64,000 nucleotides of DNA, taken from Mameliella sp. CS4 (GTDB taxonomy: Bacteria; Pseudomonadota; Alphaproteobacteria; Rhodobacterales; Rhodobacteraceae). Below, one piece after another: positions 37,226 through 45,196 of this stretch (positions within the stretch are counted from its first letter, which is position 1; every line of letters starts with the position of its first letter). Made by a program: the position numbers and the translations under genes. The DNA is taken from NCBI RefSeq assembly GCF_019392335.1, contig NZ_JAHXRQ010000019.1:1-64000 (forward strand), read 5' to 3'. The notes under the pieces are model-generated. The model worked only from the letters and a program-made list of their open reading frames with translations, searched no databases and was not told the DNA's origin.

Positions 37226-39579
37226 GTGCGCACCAGCGGCTCGCGCAGCCCCTTGCGGCGCAAGGAGCGGCGGGCCTTGCCGCCCGGCAGGTTCATGGCC
37301 TCGTTGACCATGTCGGAGGCGACGAAGGCGGTCTGGCGCGACCCGTCCGGGCCGGTCTCTTTCACCTGTTCCAGGCGAATGCCCCGGCTGGTCTGGTCGT
37401 AGAGGTTAAGGCTCACCTGGGGCGCGGGCGCAGCGTAGCTGCCGCCGCCATGCGCGCCACCGGACGCAAATCCGGGGATCGGCGCGCCGGCATTGATCGC
37501 CTCCAGCAGCGGGCGGTGTTTCTGGGTCGCGCGGGCGTTGACCGTGAACTCGCCAGCCGAGGTCAGGATCGGGATCTTGTCGGCCTTCGGCCCGCCCAGA
37601 CCGTAGTGCATCCCGACCGCATCGTGCCCTCCGCCTTCGGCCAGGCCGAAAATCTTGCCGATCCAGCCAAGGGCGCCGCCACCGCCCCCCGAGATCCCGA
37701 AGAGCATGTTGACCAGCCCCATCAGGGGGCCCTCGCCCAAGAGCAGCGCCTGCCAGGCGGCGTCCTCCAGCGACCGGGCCATGCGCTGCCAGGCCGAGGC
37801 CGCCTCATCCCCGCCGCGCACCAGGTCCGGGATCAGGTCCGCCATGCTGGAGCGGAAGAACTCCGAGGTCTCCGCCGCCTGGGCCTTGGCCAGTTCCTCC
37901 TCCTGGATCGAGGCGATCAGCCCCGCCACCGCCCGCCGCTCTCCCTCCGTCGCCCCGGCGAGGTCTTCGCGCAGGCGGATCATCTCCTGCTGGATCGGAT
38001 CGCTCTCGCGCAGGAGGGCAAGTTCATCCCGCTTGGCCGCGATCAGATCCTTGACGGCTTCGCGTTCCTTGTGGCTTGCCTTGGCCGCACCTCCAGCGGA
38101 CCGCCCAGCTTCGGCCTGCTCCTTCCTCCAGGCGATGGTCTTCTGCCGCAGTTCCTCGACGGCCTTGGCATTGGCGACATACTCCGCACGCTGCAGCGAA
38201 AGACCTTCCTGCACAATCGGATCAAATCCAGTGGTGTCGCCAAGATTGGTGTTGAACCTCTCGCCGGCCAGCGCGCCGGCCCGTCCGACAGGGTCGTCCC
38301 GGTATTCCCAGTTGATCTCGGCGGTGCGCATGTCGGCAATGCCCTGCGCGGACAAGGAAATCGCGGCACCCACTGCACGCTGCAGCTCATCCGCCAGCGC
38401 CTTTGCCATCCGGTACCCGGCGCCCAGCCCGCTTTCGATGTCGACCGACGCCAGCCGGAGCTTTTCCTCAAGGGTGGCGCGGATCGCGTCCTTGAGATCT
38501 TCAGAAACAGTCAGGCCGTCGAGGGCGCGTTCCATCGCAGCGCGGGCTGCGTCGGCCCGGGCGCGTTCCAGCATCACGCTGTCTTCGCCGAAGGTCAGGC
38601 CAATACGAGTGAGTTCATTTTCCTGCTGAAGGCTTAGCAGCATCTCTTCAGCGGTCGCCAGGTCTTGTTCACGGCGCTTGCGCGCCTCCTCTTCCAGGCG
38701 CGCCTTTTCCTTGGCCTCGTCGGTGAGCTCCTTGTTGATCCCCTGCGCGTCGCGCAGCGCCGTGAGATTGGCTTCGGCGGCGGCCAGCCGCTCTTTCGCC
38801 TCTCGTACGGCAAGTTCGAAGGGATAGGAGCCTCGGCCCTGGTTGTCTGCCAGTTCGGCCTGCGCCTCCCTCAATTCCTGGCGTGCCTTCCTGGCATCGT
38901 CCAGGAGCGTGAGTTCCTCCGGCGATGCCAGACCGGAGGTCAGGAAACGGTTCTCGAAGCGCAGCTCGTCGATCTTGGCCTTGGCATTCTCCAGGCGCTC
39001 GGCAAAGTGATCCGCCTCGTCGGAGCTGCTGCTCAACCATTGGATCAGCGCCCCGCCCATCGCGATGGTGCCGATGGTGATCAGGTTGATCGGGCTGATC
39101 ATCGCCGTGGCGCCCTGCAACAGCAGCTTGAAGGCATCCTTGCCCTTGGCGCCCGTCGACTGGAACACCTGCCCGATCTGGGTCCCCTGCTGGATCGCCA
39201 GCTGCAGGGGGTTCTGACCAGCCGCCAGCATCACGCCGATGTCGTTGAACTGCGAGGTCAGGTTGCCCACGGATCCTGCAGCGCTATTGATAGGCGCTTT
39301 GGTCTCCTTGGCCTTTGCCTTGAGCTTGGTCAGCTCACCGCGCAGCGCGTCGATCTGCTTCTTCGCCGCCGCGTGCTCTTTCCCGAGATTGACCAGATCG
39401 ACCTTGTAGGCCTGCATCTGTTTCTGCAGGGCCATAAAGTCGGTCGAAGCGCCCTGGCCGCTTTGCCCCAGGGCATCAACCTCGGTTTTGAGCCCCCGCG
39501 CGCCCTGGCCGGTCTTGGCCAATTCCGCCTGCGCCTGTTTGCCGTCGGCGGTGAGGCGCGCATGCATATTCAGCGTCAT
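37222..39579 (-). CDS. Tail tape measure protein
   Basis: 785 aa. Sets tail length and is ejected on infection. The N-terminal 95 residues are coiled-coil rich (KKQIDALRGELTKLKAKAKE). Then comes the family segment SQFNDIGVMLAAGQNPLQLA and IQQGTQIGQVF, a membrane-type stretch (TAMISPINLITIGTIAMGGA) at about 160-180, long charged helices, and a Gly-rich C-terminus. It lies between the chaperone frameshift gene and the minor tail genes, the standard order for long non-contractile tails. At about 1.5 A per residue the tail would be roughly 120 nm (rule-of-thumb inference). Confidence 0.92.
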   Translation of the reverse strand: MTLNMHARLTADGKQAQAELAKTGQGARGLKTEVDALGQSGQGASTDFMALQKQMQAYKVDLVNLGKEHAAAKKQIDALRGELTKLKAKAKETKAPINSAAGSVGNLTSQFNDIGVMLAAGQNPLQLAIQQGTQIGQVFQSTGAKGKDAFKLLLQGATAMISPINLITIGTIAMGGALIQWLSSSSDEADHFAERLENAKAKIDELRFENRFLTSGLASPEELTLLDDARKARQELREAQAELADNQGRGSYPFELAVREAKERLAAAEANLTALRDAQGINKELTDEAKEKARLEEEARKRREQDLATAEEMLLSLQQENELTRIGLTFGEDSVMLERARADAARAAMERALDGLTVSEDLKDAIRATLEEKLRLASVDIESGLGAGYRMAKALADELQRAVGAAISLSAQGIADMRTAEINWEYRDDPVGRAGALAGERFNTNLGDTTGFDPIVQEGLSLQRAEYVANAKAVEELRQKTIAWRKEQAEAGRSAGGAAKASHKEREAVKDLIAAKRDELALLRESDPIQQEMIRLREDLAGATEGERRAVAGLIASIQEEELAKAQAAETSEFFRSSMADLIPDLVRGGDEAASAWQRMARSLEDAAWQALLLGEGPLMGLVNMLFGISGGGGGALGWIGKIFGLAEGGGHDAVGMHYGLGGPKADKIPILTSAGEFTVNARATQKHRPLLEAINAGAPIPGFASGGAHGGGSYAAPAPQVSLNLYDQTSRGIRLEQVKETGPDGSRQTAFVASDMVNEAMNLPGGKARRSLRRKGLREPLVRT

Positions 39580-39591
39580 GTCACCCCCCGT

Positions 39592-40253
39592 TCAATCCCG
39601 GTTCAAGGCCTCTTTGGCCCCCTGTTCGATCTGCCGGATGTCCGCCCAGAGGTCGGGCGTGACCTCGATCCCCGCCAGGCTCAGCCCGGCCTTGACGGCG
39701 GCGTGGTCCAGGCCCACCCAGCGGGTCGGGGCACCAAAGCGCGGCTCGATCCGCCACTGGGTGCTGACGACGGCAAAGGCCTCCAGCGCGGCGACATGCT
39801 CGGGCCAAAGCGCCTCGTCCGCGTCCTTGGCCTGCAGCAGCTCGGGCGGGATGCCCCAGAATGCCGCGTCCTCGTCGATCTGTCGGGCCGGGCCGGACTG
39901 GTCCGAGAAGTGCCCCTCGATCAGTGCCCGCCCGGCCCATCTCAGTTTCCCCGGCGGGCCTCCACGCGGCCTTCGTTGTAGGCCCGCAAGAGCGCGATCC
40001 GCAGGTCGGCAAAACCGATGACCTGCTCCAGCAGCTCCGGCGAGTGCGGGATCGGCTGCTTGTCCGCGCCCTCGATGTCGTCAAGGCGCCGGATGATCTT
40101 GCGCATGACGGCCTTTTCGCCCTCGACGCCCTGGGCCTCGATGCCGGTCATCTCGTCGTCGGGCAGGATCAAGAACTCGGCGCGAAAGTCCTGACCGTCT
40201 GCGGTCTGGACGGTGCGGGTGAAAACACGCTCTTCGGCGATGCGAAATGCCAT
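39592..40253 (-). CDS. Tail assembly chaperone, -1 frameshift fusion product (G-GT type)
   Basis: Predicted 220-aa product made when ribosomes slip -1 at GGGAAAC (39945-39951), one codon before the UGA of the 103-aa chaperone. The shifted frame reads LRWAGRALIEGHFSDQSG... for 117 more residues to the stop at 39592 and has a DUF1799-like pattern (ALWPEHVAALEAFAVVSTQW, RWVGLDHAAVKAGL). This second frame has no ATG, GTG or TTG near its beginning, so it cannot be translated alone. Same design as lambda gpG/gpGT: the long form probably bridges tube subunits and tape measure during tail assembly. Confidence 0.8.
39942..40253 (-). CDS. Tail assembly chaperone, short form
   Basis: 103 aa zero-frame product (MAFRIAEERVFTRTV...GRVEARRGN). 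Similar in size and position to short tail assembly chaperones encoded between the major tail protein and the tape measure gene. Its last codons form the slippery site, and a GGAGG sequence (39959-39963) lies 7 bases upstream, which may stimulate frameshifting. Expected to coat the tape measure protein before tube polymerisation. Confidence 0.8.
   Translation of the reverse strand: MAFRIAEERVFTRTVQTADGQDFRAEFLILPDDEMTGIEAQGVEGEKAVMRKIIRRLDDIEGADKQPIPHSPELLEQVIGFADLRIALLRAYNEGRVEARRGN
39945..39951 (-). promoter_or_regulatory. Programmed -1 frameshift heptamer GGGAAAC
   Basis: X-XXY-YYZ heptamer in the correct phase (G GGA AAC) immediately followed by UGA. A Shine-Dalgarno-like GGAGG lies 7 bases upstream (39959-39963). 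Slippage joins the chaperone to the DUF1799-like frame. Confidence 0.75.
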
Positions 40254-40263
40254 GGGGTTTCCT

Positions 40264-40491
40264 CTACTTGGTGACGTGCTTCACGGCCCACATGACCGCC
40301 TGTTCAGCATTGGTGATCGCGATCGACATTTCGCGGCTGCTGCCGGTCCGTTGGCACGCGTCGATGAAGGCCGCGCCGAGATCCTTGAGTTCCTCCATCG
40401 CGGCCTTCTCTTCGTCGCAGAGGACGCGATACTGATGGCGCACCGCGTTGTTCGCGGTGCGGTCGTCCGAGGTGCTGTCGACATGCGCCAT
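40264..40491 (-). CDS. Acb2/Tad1-like hairpin protein, putative anti-CBASS sponge
   Basis: 75 aa. The sequence follows the Acb2/Tad1 hairpin family: VRHQYRVL, then a charged helix EEKAAMEELKDLG and a second helix ending in EQAVMWAVKHVT. Family members are phage proteins that bind cyclic di/trinucleotides (CBASS) or cADPR isomers (Thoeris) and so silence immunity. Tyr21 and Lys36 are 15 residues apart, like the Tyr/Lys pair that, from memory, contacts the ligand in characterised Acb2. It sits between the tail tube and chaperone genes as an extra late gene, an unusual place for a structural role. The activity is inferred from family likeness. Confidence 0.72.
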   Translation of the reverse strand: MAHVDSTSDDRTANNAVRHQYRVLCDEEKAAMEELKDLGAAFIDACQRTGSSREMSIAITNAEQAVMWAVKHVTK

Positions 40492-40503
40492 TATGGTCTC
40501 CGG

Positions 40504-41436
40504 TCAGGTCAGGGTGAGGGTCCACTGGTCGTTGCCCGAGCCGGGCAGCGGGACCAGGTTCAGCGGCCATTCCATGATGCCCTGCGCCTCGGTCGGATCG
40601 CCGGGGCGCTGCATCTGGCAGGTCGGGGCCGAGAGCGCCGCGATGCGGCCTGCGCCGGTACCGTGGGTCAGCGCCACGGCAACGGAGGTCTGGTCGCGGG
40701 CCAGCGCCCAGGGATCGAGGGTCGCGACGGCCACCGCCTCGACCTGTGTCTCGATCATCTCGGACCGGTCGACGATCACGATCTCCTCGGCGCCCACGAG
40801 GAAACGGCCCTCGACCTGGTTGCCCAGGCCGATCTTGAAGCTGCGCATCACCATTTCTTCACTGTCGATGGTGAAGGTCGGCGTGGCGGTGTTCGACGCG
40901 ATGCGCGGCTTTTGCCAGGCACTGTAATCGGGCGTGGGCAGGGTGCCGGCGGCGGGCTTGGTCCAGAGGCCGGTGAAGGTGAATTCCAGCACCGGGATCC
41001 CGCTGGCATTGACCGTGACGTCACAGTTCCCCCGCGCGCCGGTCAAGCTGAACAGATGCCCGTCGATGTGAAGGTAAATCGTCACGCTCTCGAAGCTGTC
41101 CGAGATCGGGTTGTAGACCACGTCGGTACCGGCATCGACGGTCTCGGCGCAGCCGCAAGCGCGCATGAGCGGCCCCCAGGCGGGCGCGGTCCCGGCGGTA
41201 CCGGAGGGTTCCAGCTCCACCTTGAAGCTGATCACGGCATGCAGATCGTAGGGGATCGTCGCGTTGGCGCCCAGGTAAGGCGTGTCGTGGCCACGGTCGG
41301 CATCGGCGCCCTGCATGGGCTGGATGCTGATCTCGGAGGCCAGGATCGCGTTGGCGCCGCCGGTGGGCGTCGGATCGGTGCCGTAGGTGGTCTCGATCTT
41401 GGCCAGCAGGACCTTCTTGCGGAAGTACAGGGGCAT
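40504..41436 (-). CDS. Major tail tube protein
   Basis: 310 aa, beta-rich, with the pattern of long-tail tube subunits: KVLLAKIETTYGTDPTPTGG at the N-terminus, SFKVELEPSG, and a C-terminal domain (about 200-310). Position fits: after the tail terminator and a small linker gene, before the chaperone pair. No sheath gene is adjacent, so the tail is taken as non-contractile. Confidence 0.85.
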   Translation of the reverse strand: MPLYFRKKVLLAKIETTYGTDPTPTGGANAILASEISIQPMQGADADRGHDTPYLGANATIPYDLHAVISFKVELEPSGTAGTAPAWGPLMRACGCAETVDAGTDVVYNPISDSFESVTIYLHIDGHLFSLTGARGNCDVTVNASGIPVLEFTFTGLWTKPAAGTLPTPDYSAWQKPRIASNTATPTFTIDSEEMVMRSFKIGLGNQVEGRFLVGAEEIVIVDRSEMIETQVEAVAVATLDPWALARDQTSVAVALTHGTGAGRIAALSAPTCQMQRPGDPTEAQGIMEWPLNLVPLPGSGNDQWTLTLT

Positions 41437-41439
41437 CTA

Positions 41440-41574
41440 TCAGGCCTCCTTCTGTGCAGGCTCTGCCGGTTCCGGCTTGGGACGCGGCGCGGGTTTGGGG
41501 GGCTTGACGGTCTGCTTCAGCCCGCCCTTCTCGGTGCGGACAAAACTGCCTCCGGATTGCGGGAGCCTGGTCAT
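41440..41574 (-). CDS. Small Pro/Lys-rich protein
   Basis: 44 aa (MTRLPQSGGSFVRTEKGGLK then a PKPAPRPKPEPAEP repeat). The ATG overlaps the tail terminator stop by 4 bp, and its own stop is 3 bp before the tube gene, supporting translation. Function unknown; small genes of this kind often precede tail tube genes in Mu-like siphoviruses. Confidence 0.6.
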   Translation of the reverse strand: MTRLPQSGGSFVRTEKGGLKQTVKPPKPAPRPKPEPAEPAQKEA

Positions 41575-42005
41575 GTGGTGATCCTCAGCTGGTCGGTGAT
41601 GCGGAACTCTGTGACAAAGGCCATGAGGCCGTTCTGGGTCGGCGCCGGGCGTTCGGCCGCAAGCTCGAAAACGCCCACCTCGTCCCCCGGCGCCCAGCCG
41701 CAAATCGCCTGCTGGATGTCCGCCAGGAAGTCGTCGAGCCGATCCAGGGCGCGCTGGCCGCGCGGGTCGGTCGATTGCAGGAATGTGGCGATGGAGACGC
41801 CCCGCCGGACCGGCTGGATGAAGAGGCCCGCGCCCAGCGTGGCGGCTGGCAGACCGGTGGTGGTGCCCGGCAGGATATAGGCGTTCACGCCGCCGCGCGG
41901 GGCGGTCCCGCCGCGCAGGACAGAGACGAAATCGCTTGCCAGTCCGACCCGGCCGTCCAGCTCCACGACCCGCTCCTCCAGACGTGTCTTGATATCGGCC
42001 AGCAT
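41571..42005 (-). CDS. Tail terminator / gp37-like protein
   Basis: 144 aa. N-terminal MLADIKTRLEERV and a central ATFLQSTDPRGQRALDRLDD fit the tail terminator (head-tail joining) proteins that follow gp36 in Mu-like phages. It overlaps the gp36 gene by one base and the small Pro-rich gene by 4 bp. The role is from position and general likeness. Confidence 0.7.
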   Translation of the reverse strand: MLADIKTRLEERVVELDGRVGLASDFVSVLRGGTAPRGGVNAYILPGTTTGLPAATLGAGLFIQPVRRGVSIATFLQSTDPRGQRALDRLDDFLADIQQAICGWAPGDEVGVFELAAERPAPTQNGLMAFVTEFRITDQLRITT

Positions 42006-42433
42006 CAGATGAAGCCCTTGAGGTTGTCAGCCGTGAAGGGTCGGTCGCGGTCGTTGACGCGCACGCCGCCTGCCCCGGTCTCGGAGGGGGTGACGCCGTC
42101 GGCGTCCAGGATGACGTTGCCCCTGGCGATCTCCTGCAGCGTCTTGATGGCCTGGCTGTAGTCGCGGACGATCTTCTCGTTCGGCTCGTAGACGTGCAGC
42201 GTGTAGATCGCGATCTCGCGGCTGATCTTCGGGATCGGGTCCGGCGTCACGGCGAAGGGCAGCCTGTAGCGGCCCTTGACGTAGCCGTCGATCAGCGCGT
42301 CCGCCTCGGAGATTGCGCGGGTCACCGTGTCGGCGTCGATGGCGCCCGTGGCCAGCTCGCCCCGGTCGGTCAGGTCGACCAGCAGCTGGGTGCCGTAGCG
42401 CTGTTCGAGATCTGCCTGGGTGCAATAGGGCAT
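42005..42433 (-). CDS. DUF1320 / Mu gp36-like head completion protein
   Basis: 142 aa. Typical DUF1320 start (MPYCTQADLEQRYGTQLLVD) and AISEADALIDGYVKGRYRLP in the middle. In Mu-like phages this gene follows gp35 and encodes a head-tail connector component. It is preceded by a 97-bp gap with a strong terminator-like hairpin. Confidence 0.85.
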   Translation of the reverse strand: MPYCTQADLEQRYGTQLLVDLTDRGELATGAIDADTVTRAISEADALIDGYVKGRYRLPFAVTPDPIPKISREIAIYTLHVYEPNEKIVRDYSQAIKTLQEIARGNVILDADGVTPSETGAGGVRVNDRDRPFTADNLKGFI

Positions 42434-42463
42434 TTGAAGGACCGTTCAACAGGGGTGAAAAGC

Positions 42464-42492
42464 CCCGGCGGCGCGGGGGCGCAGCCGCCGGG
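42464..42492 (-). terminator. Rho-independent terminator-like hairpin between gp35 and gp36 genes
   Basis: Perfect 9-bp GC stem CCCGGCGGC/GCCGCCGGG with an 11-base loop, followed on the minus strand by GCTTTT. It lies inside the late region, between head genes and connector/tail genes. Confidence 0.6.
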
Positions 42493-42530
42493 AAAGTGGC
42501 CCGCCGCGCCCCCCGGCACGGCGGGCGGTG

Positions 42531-42992
42531 TCAGTCTTGAGGCAGACCGGACAGGGTGAGTTTCGGATCGTTGGCCAGCATGGCGATCTCGTCATCGCTC
42601 AGCTCGGCCAGGGGGATCTTCACCGGCTCGGGCGAGAAGTGCCGCCCGGCCCGCCAGCGGCCACGCTTGGGGCCGATGACGGTCAACACGCCTTCGGGCG
42701 GCTGTTCCGGGTCGGGGACGGCAGGCTTTGCCACCTCTTGAGGCGCCGCCGCCGCTTTTGCGACGGGCGCGGACCCCTGGTCTTCCTCGGCGGCGGATTG
42801 TGTGGGGGCGGCGCGCTCGCCCGCCCCCTCCACCGGCCCGGGGCCGTCGCTGGTCCCTTCCGGCGTGGTATCCGATCCGGCTTGCTCTGCCTCGGCCTCG
42901 GCGATCTTCTCGGCCACCGTCTCGTCCTTCCAGCGCGAGCTGGTGGAGATCCCGAGTTCGGCGGCGCGTGCGTCAAGCTCCTCGCGGGTCAT
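42531..42992 (-). CDS. Mu gp35-like protein
   Basis: 153 aa. N-terminal helical segment (MTREELDARAAELGIS) resembling a SAP-like or scaffold-binding motif, an Ala/Pro/Glu-rich linker (about 35-100), and a C-terminal domain (KRGRWRAGRHFSPEPV, IPLAELSDDEIAMLANDPKL) similar to FluMu gp35/HI1506. It follows the major head protein gene as in Mu. Function not established. Confidence 0.75.
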   Translation of the reverse strand: MTREELDARAAELGISTSSRWKDETVAEKIAEAEAEQAGSDTTPEGTSDGPGPVEGAGERAAPTQSAAEEDQGSAPVAKAAAAPQEVAKPAVPDPEQPPEGVLTVIGPKRGRWRAGRHFSPEPVKIPLAELSDDEIAMLANDPKLTLSGLPQD

Positions 42993-43003
42993 GGCTTACC
43001 CCC

Positions 43004-43897
43004 TCACGCCAGCCAGGGCACGACGAGCAGCTCGGCGGTGCCTTTCCACTCGTTGGTCTCCCCACCCGAGCCGTACTCGGAGTTGAGGATCTTGCGGCCG
43101 GCGCTTTCCAGCGAGGGCGGAACCACCAGGAGGTTGGGCATCAGGCCCAGCGGGCGGCCATAATCGCCTTTCATGCCCGAGAGCGCGGTGCGACCGGCGG
43201 CATATGCGCTCGCATTCAGCGTCTGCTTCGATCCGTAAGCCATCTGCCAGAACCCGAAGCCGACATTCGCCCGCGCATCGGCACCATAGACGAATTCCTT
43301 GTTCATGAAGACGTTCTGGTCTTGCTCGCGATCCAGCGAGACGAATTTGAAGTCCTTGCGCTTCTGCAGGATCAACGGCTTCAGCGCGCGGCGCGTGTCC
43401 AGCAAGTACCAGGGCGTGCCCGAACCGCCACCGGTGTTCGAAACGGAGGTCGGGGTGCCATCCTCGTCAAGGACCGGGTGGTCTGTATCGAAGAAGTTCT
43501 GCTCGTCGTAGCACTCGGTGGTGAAGCCAAGGGGCAGCAGACCGAAGACCATCAGGTCCCATTCGGAGCCGGTCGACATACCCATCTCTTCGAAGAGCGG
43601 CGCGTAGATGCCGAGGTTGTCGGTTTCGATGTCGTCACGGTCGACGCCGACGGTCAATTCCAGCGGCTTTTCGGTGATGGCGTAATCGTGCTGCATCAGG
43701 TTCTGGACCAGGCGCGGGCCGATCCATTCACGTACGCGCGGGATCTTCCCGAGCCAGCCGTACTTCTGTTCCTTCTGCGTCGACCGGACCTCGGTCGCGA
43801 CCCGGTTCCACATCGGCTGCGCCTGTCCCAGCCCACGCTGAAAGGAGGCGTTGAACCCGACCCGGAGGCTGTTCAGGTTTGCGGCGTTTACAAGCAT
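43004..43897 (-). CDS. Major head protein (Mu gpT-like)
   Basis: 297 aa. Strong gpT pattern: MLVNAANLNSLRVGFNASFQ at the N-terminus, YGWLGKIPRVREWIG, and PNLLVVPPSLESAGRKIL near the C-terminus. It forms the icosahedral shell. Flanked by the gp35-like gene and a small capsid-associated protein gene. Confidence 0.93.
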   Translation of the reverse strand: MLVNAANLNSLRVGFNASFQRGLGQAQPMWNRVATEVRSTQKEQKYGWLGKIPRVREWIGPRLVQNLMQHDYAITEKPLELTVGVDRDDIETDNLGIYAPLFEEMGMSTGSEWDLMVFGLLPLGFTTECYDEQNFFDTDHPVLDEDGTPTSVSNTGGGSGTPWYLLDTRRALKPLILQKRKDFKFVSLDREQDQNVFMNKEFVYGADARANVGFGFWQMAYGSKQTLNASAYAAGRTALSGMKGDYGRPLGLMPNLLVVPPSLESAGRKILNSEYGSGGETNEWKGTAELLVVPWLA

Positions 43898-43907
43898 GTC
43901 AATGTCC

Positions 43908-44660
43908 TCAGAGGGTCAGCGCGGGTTGCGCGGTGGCACCGTGGGCGCCGGTGACGATCCAGCCGACGGTGGCGTCGATGAACTCCAGCGTCGCGGTGTC
44001 GCCCGCGTCGGCGAAAACGATGGTGGCAAAGCCCGAGCAGGTGTCGGGCGTCAGGGTGCCGTCGCCGCCGTCAGAGACCAGCGAGACGGTCAGCTTTTGC
44101 CCCGGAGTGCCGTCGGCCAGCGTCAACGCCTCTGCGCCGCCGGTGGTCTTGGCGACGTAGCGGTGCGTGACCGGGATCGCCAGCGTGGCCCCGGCGACCG
44201 CTACCGATCCGGCGGTGATCGCGGTGGCAAAGGCGGCGGCGGTCGCACCCTCGTCCATCAGGACCCAAACGCCGTTGCTGTCCAGCCCGGCGACGATCCC
44301 GGCAGGCGAGCGCGTGCCGGACCCATCGGTCTTGGCGACGGTCTGATCGTCGACGGCATAGCAGACGTCGCCGATCTCGGCCTTGGTGATCTCGTCCGCC
44401 GCCGACGAGTTGGCAAAGCGGTAGATGCCGGGGCGATAATCGCAGGTCAGGTCACCCGCCGAGCCTGCGGAGTTGTCGACCCGCTCTTCTGCGCGGCCGG
44501 CGCCGACAAGGCCCGTGGCGGTCTGGCCCTCGACCAGGTTGCCCGAGGCATCGCGCATCACCAGGGCGCCGGCATAGATCACGGTCGAGGCGGCAACGTC
44601 GCCCTGGCGGATGTCACCCTCGAACCGGGCAGTGTTGCGGTCTGCGGTCAGTGCGGCCAT
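43908..44660 (-). CDS. Capsid-associated protein (DUF2190-like)
   Basis: 250 aa, mostly beta and Ala/Thr/Gly rich. Contains two segments like DUF2190 head-decoration proteins (GDIRQGDVAASTVIYAGALV; GDVCYAVDDQTVAKTDGSGT). It lies between the protease/scaffold gene and the gpT gene, and its start overlaps the I-gene stop by one base. Probably decorates or stabilises the head; inferred from position. Confidence 0.7.
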   Translation of the reverse strand: MAALTADRNTARFEGDIRQGDVAASTVIYAGALVMRDASGNLVEGQTATGLVGAGRAEERVDNSAGSAGDLTCDYRPGIYRFANSSAADEITKAEIGDVCYAVDDQTVAKTDGSGTRSPAGIVAGLDSNGVWVLMDEGATAAAFATAITAGSVAVAGATLAIPVTHRYVAKTTGGAEALTLADGTPGQKLTVSLVSDGGDGTLTPDTCSGFATIVFADAGDTATLEFIDATVGWIVTGAHGATAQPALTL

Positions 44661-45196
44661 CAGGCTGCCTCCTCTTCGCCCGCGTCAGCCTTCAGCTGCG
44701 CAAGGAAATCCTCGTGGGACACCCCGAGCTGGTCGGCGACCGTCTTCTGGTCGGCGCTCAGTTCGGTGATTGCCTCACCCTTCGGGGCCGACTTGGCTGT
44801 ATGGGTCGCCGAGAGCTTCGGCAGGCGGCTCACCACCATCTCGGCGCGGTCGGGATTTTCGAGCCAGAGCGCCGAGAGCTCGACGCGGAAGTCGGCATCG
44901 ATGGCGCGGCCTTCGGCCACCTTGTTGTCCAGCCACTGTTCAGCGCGCAGCTCGCCCAGCTGCTCGGTCAGCTCGGCGACCTGGTCGGCGTCGCCGGCAT
45001 TCGCCACGGCTGCCTTGGCCAGGACGGTCAGTTCCGCCACGCTGGCGCCCTCCTCGGCCCCCAGCGCAAGCGCCAGGGTGGAGAGCTCGGCGGGCTTTTC
45101 CGCGCCTTTCTTCAGCTTGGAGATGGCGGCGAGGATCGCGTCCTCACCAGCATCTTCCGCGAGGCCCAGGGCCTTCGCGATTGCGGCCATGTTCAT
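44660..45196 (-). CDS. Scaffold protein from internal start (Mu gpZ-like)
   Basis: The in-frame ATG at 45196 (MNMAAIAKALGLAEDAG) is preceded by GAGGAG at 9-base spacing, a good ribosome site inside the I gene. It would give a 178-aa protein with the helical scaffold domain only, as Mu Z is made within I. Inferred from sequence and from the Mu precedent. Confidence 0.6.
   Translation of the reverse strand: MNMAAIAKALGLAEDAGEDAILAAISKLKKGAEKPAELSTLALALGAEEGASVAELTVLAKAAVANAGDADQVAELTEQLGELRAEQWLDNKVAEGRAIDADFRVELSALWLENPDRAEMVVSRLPKLSATHTAKSAPKGEAITELSADQKTVADQLGVSHEDFLAQLKADAGEEEAA

Noticed and set aside
39581-40084. Open frame of 167 codons over the chaperone region
   Set aside because: Its product is Arg/Gly-rich with no family pattern. 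The -1 frame reached from GGGAAAC gives the conserved DUF1799-like sequence instead.
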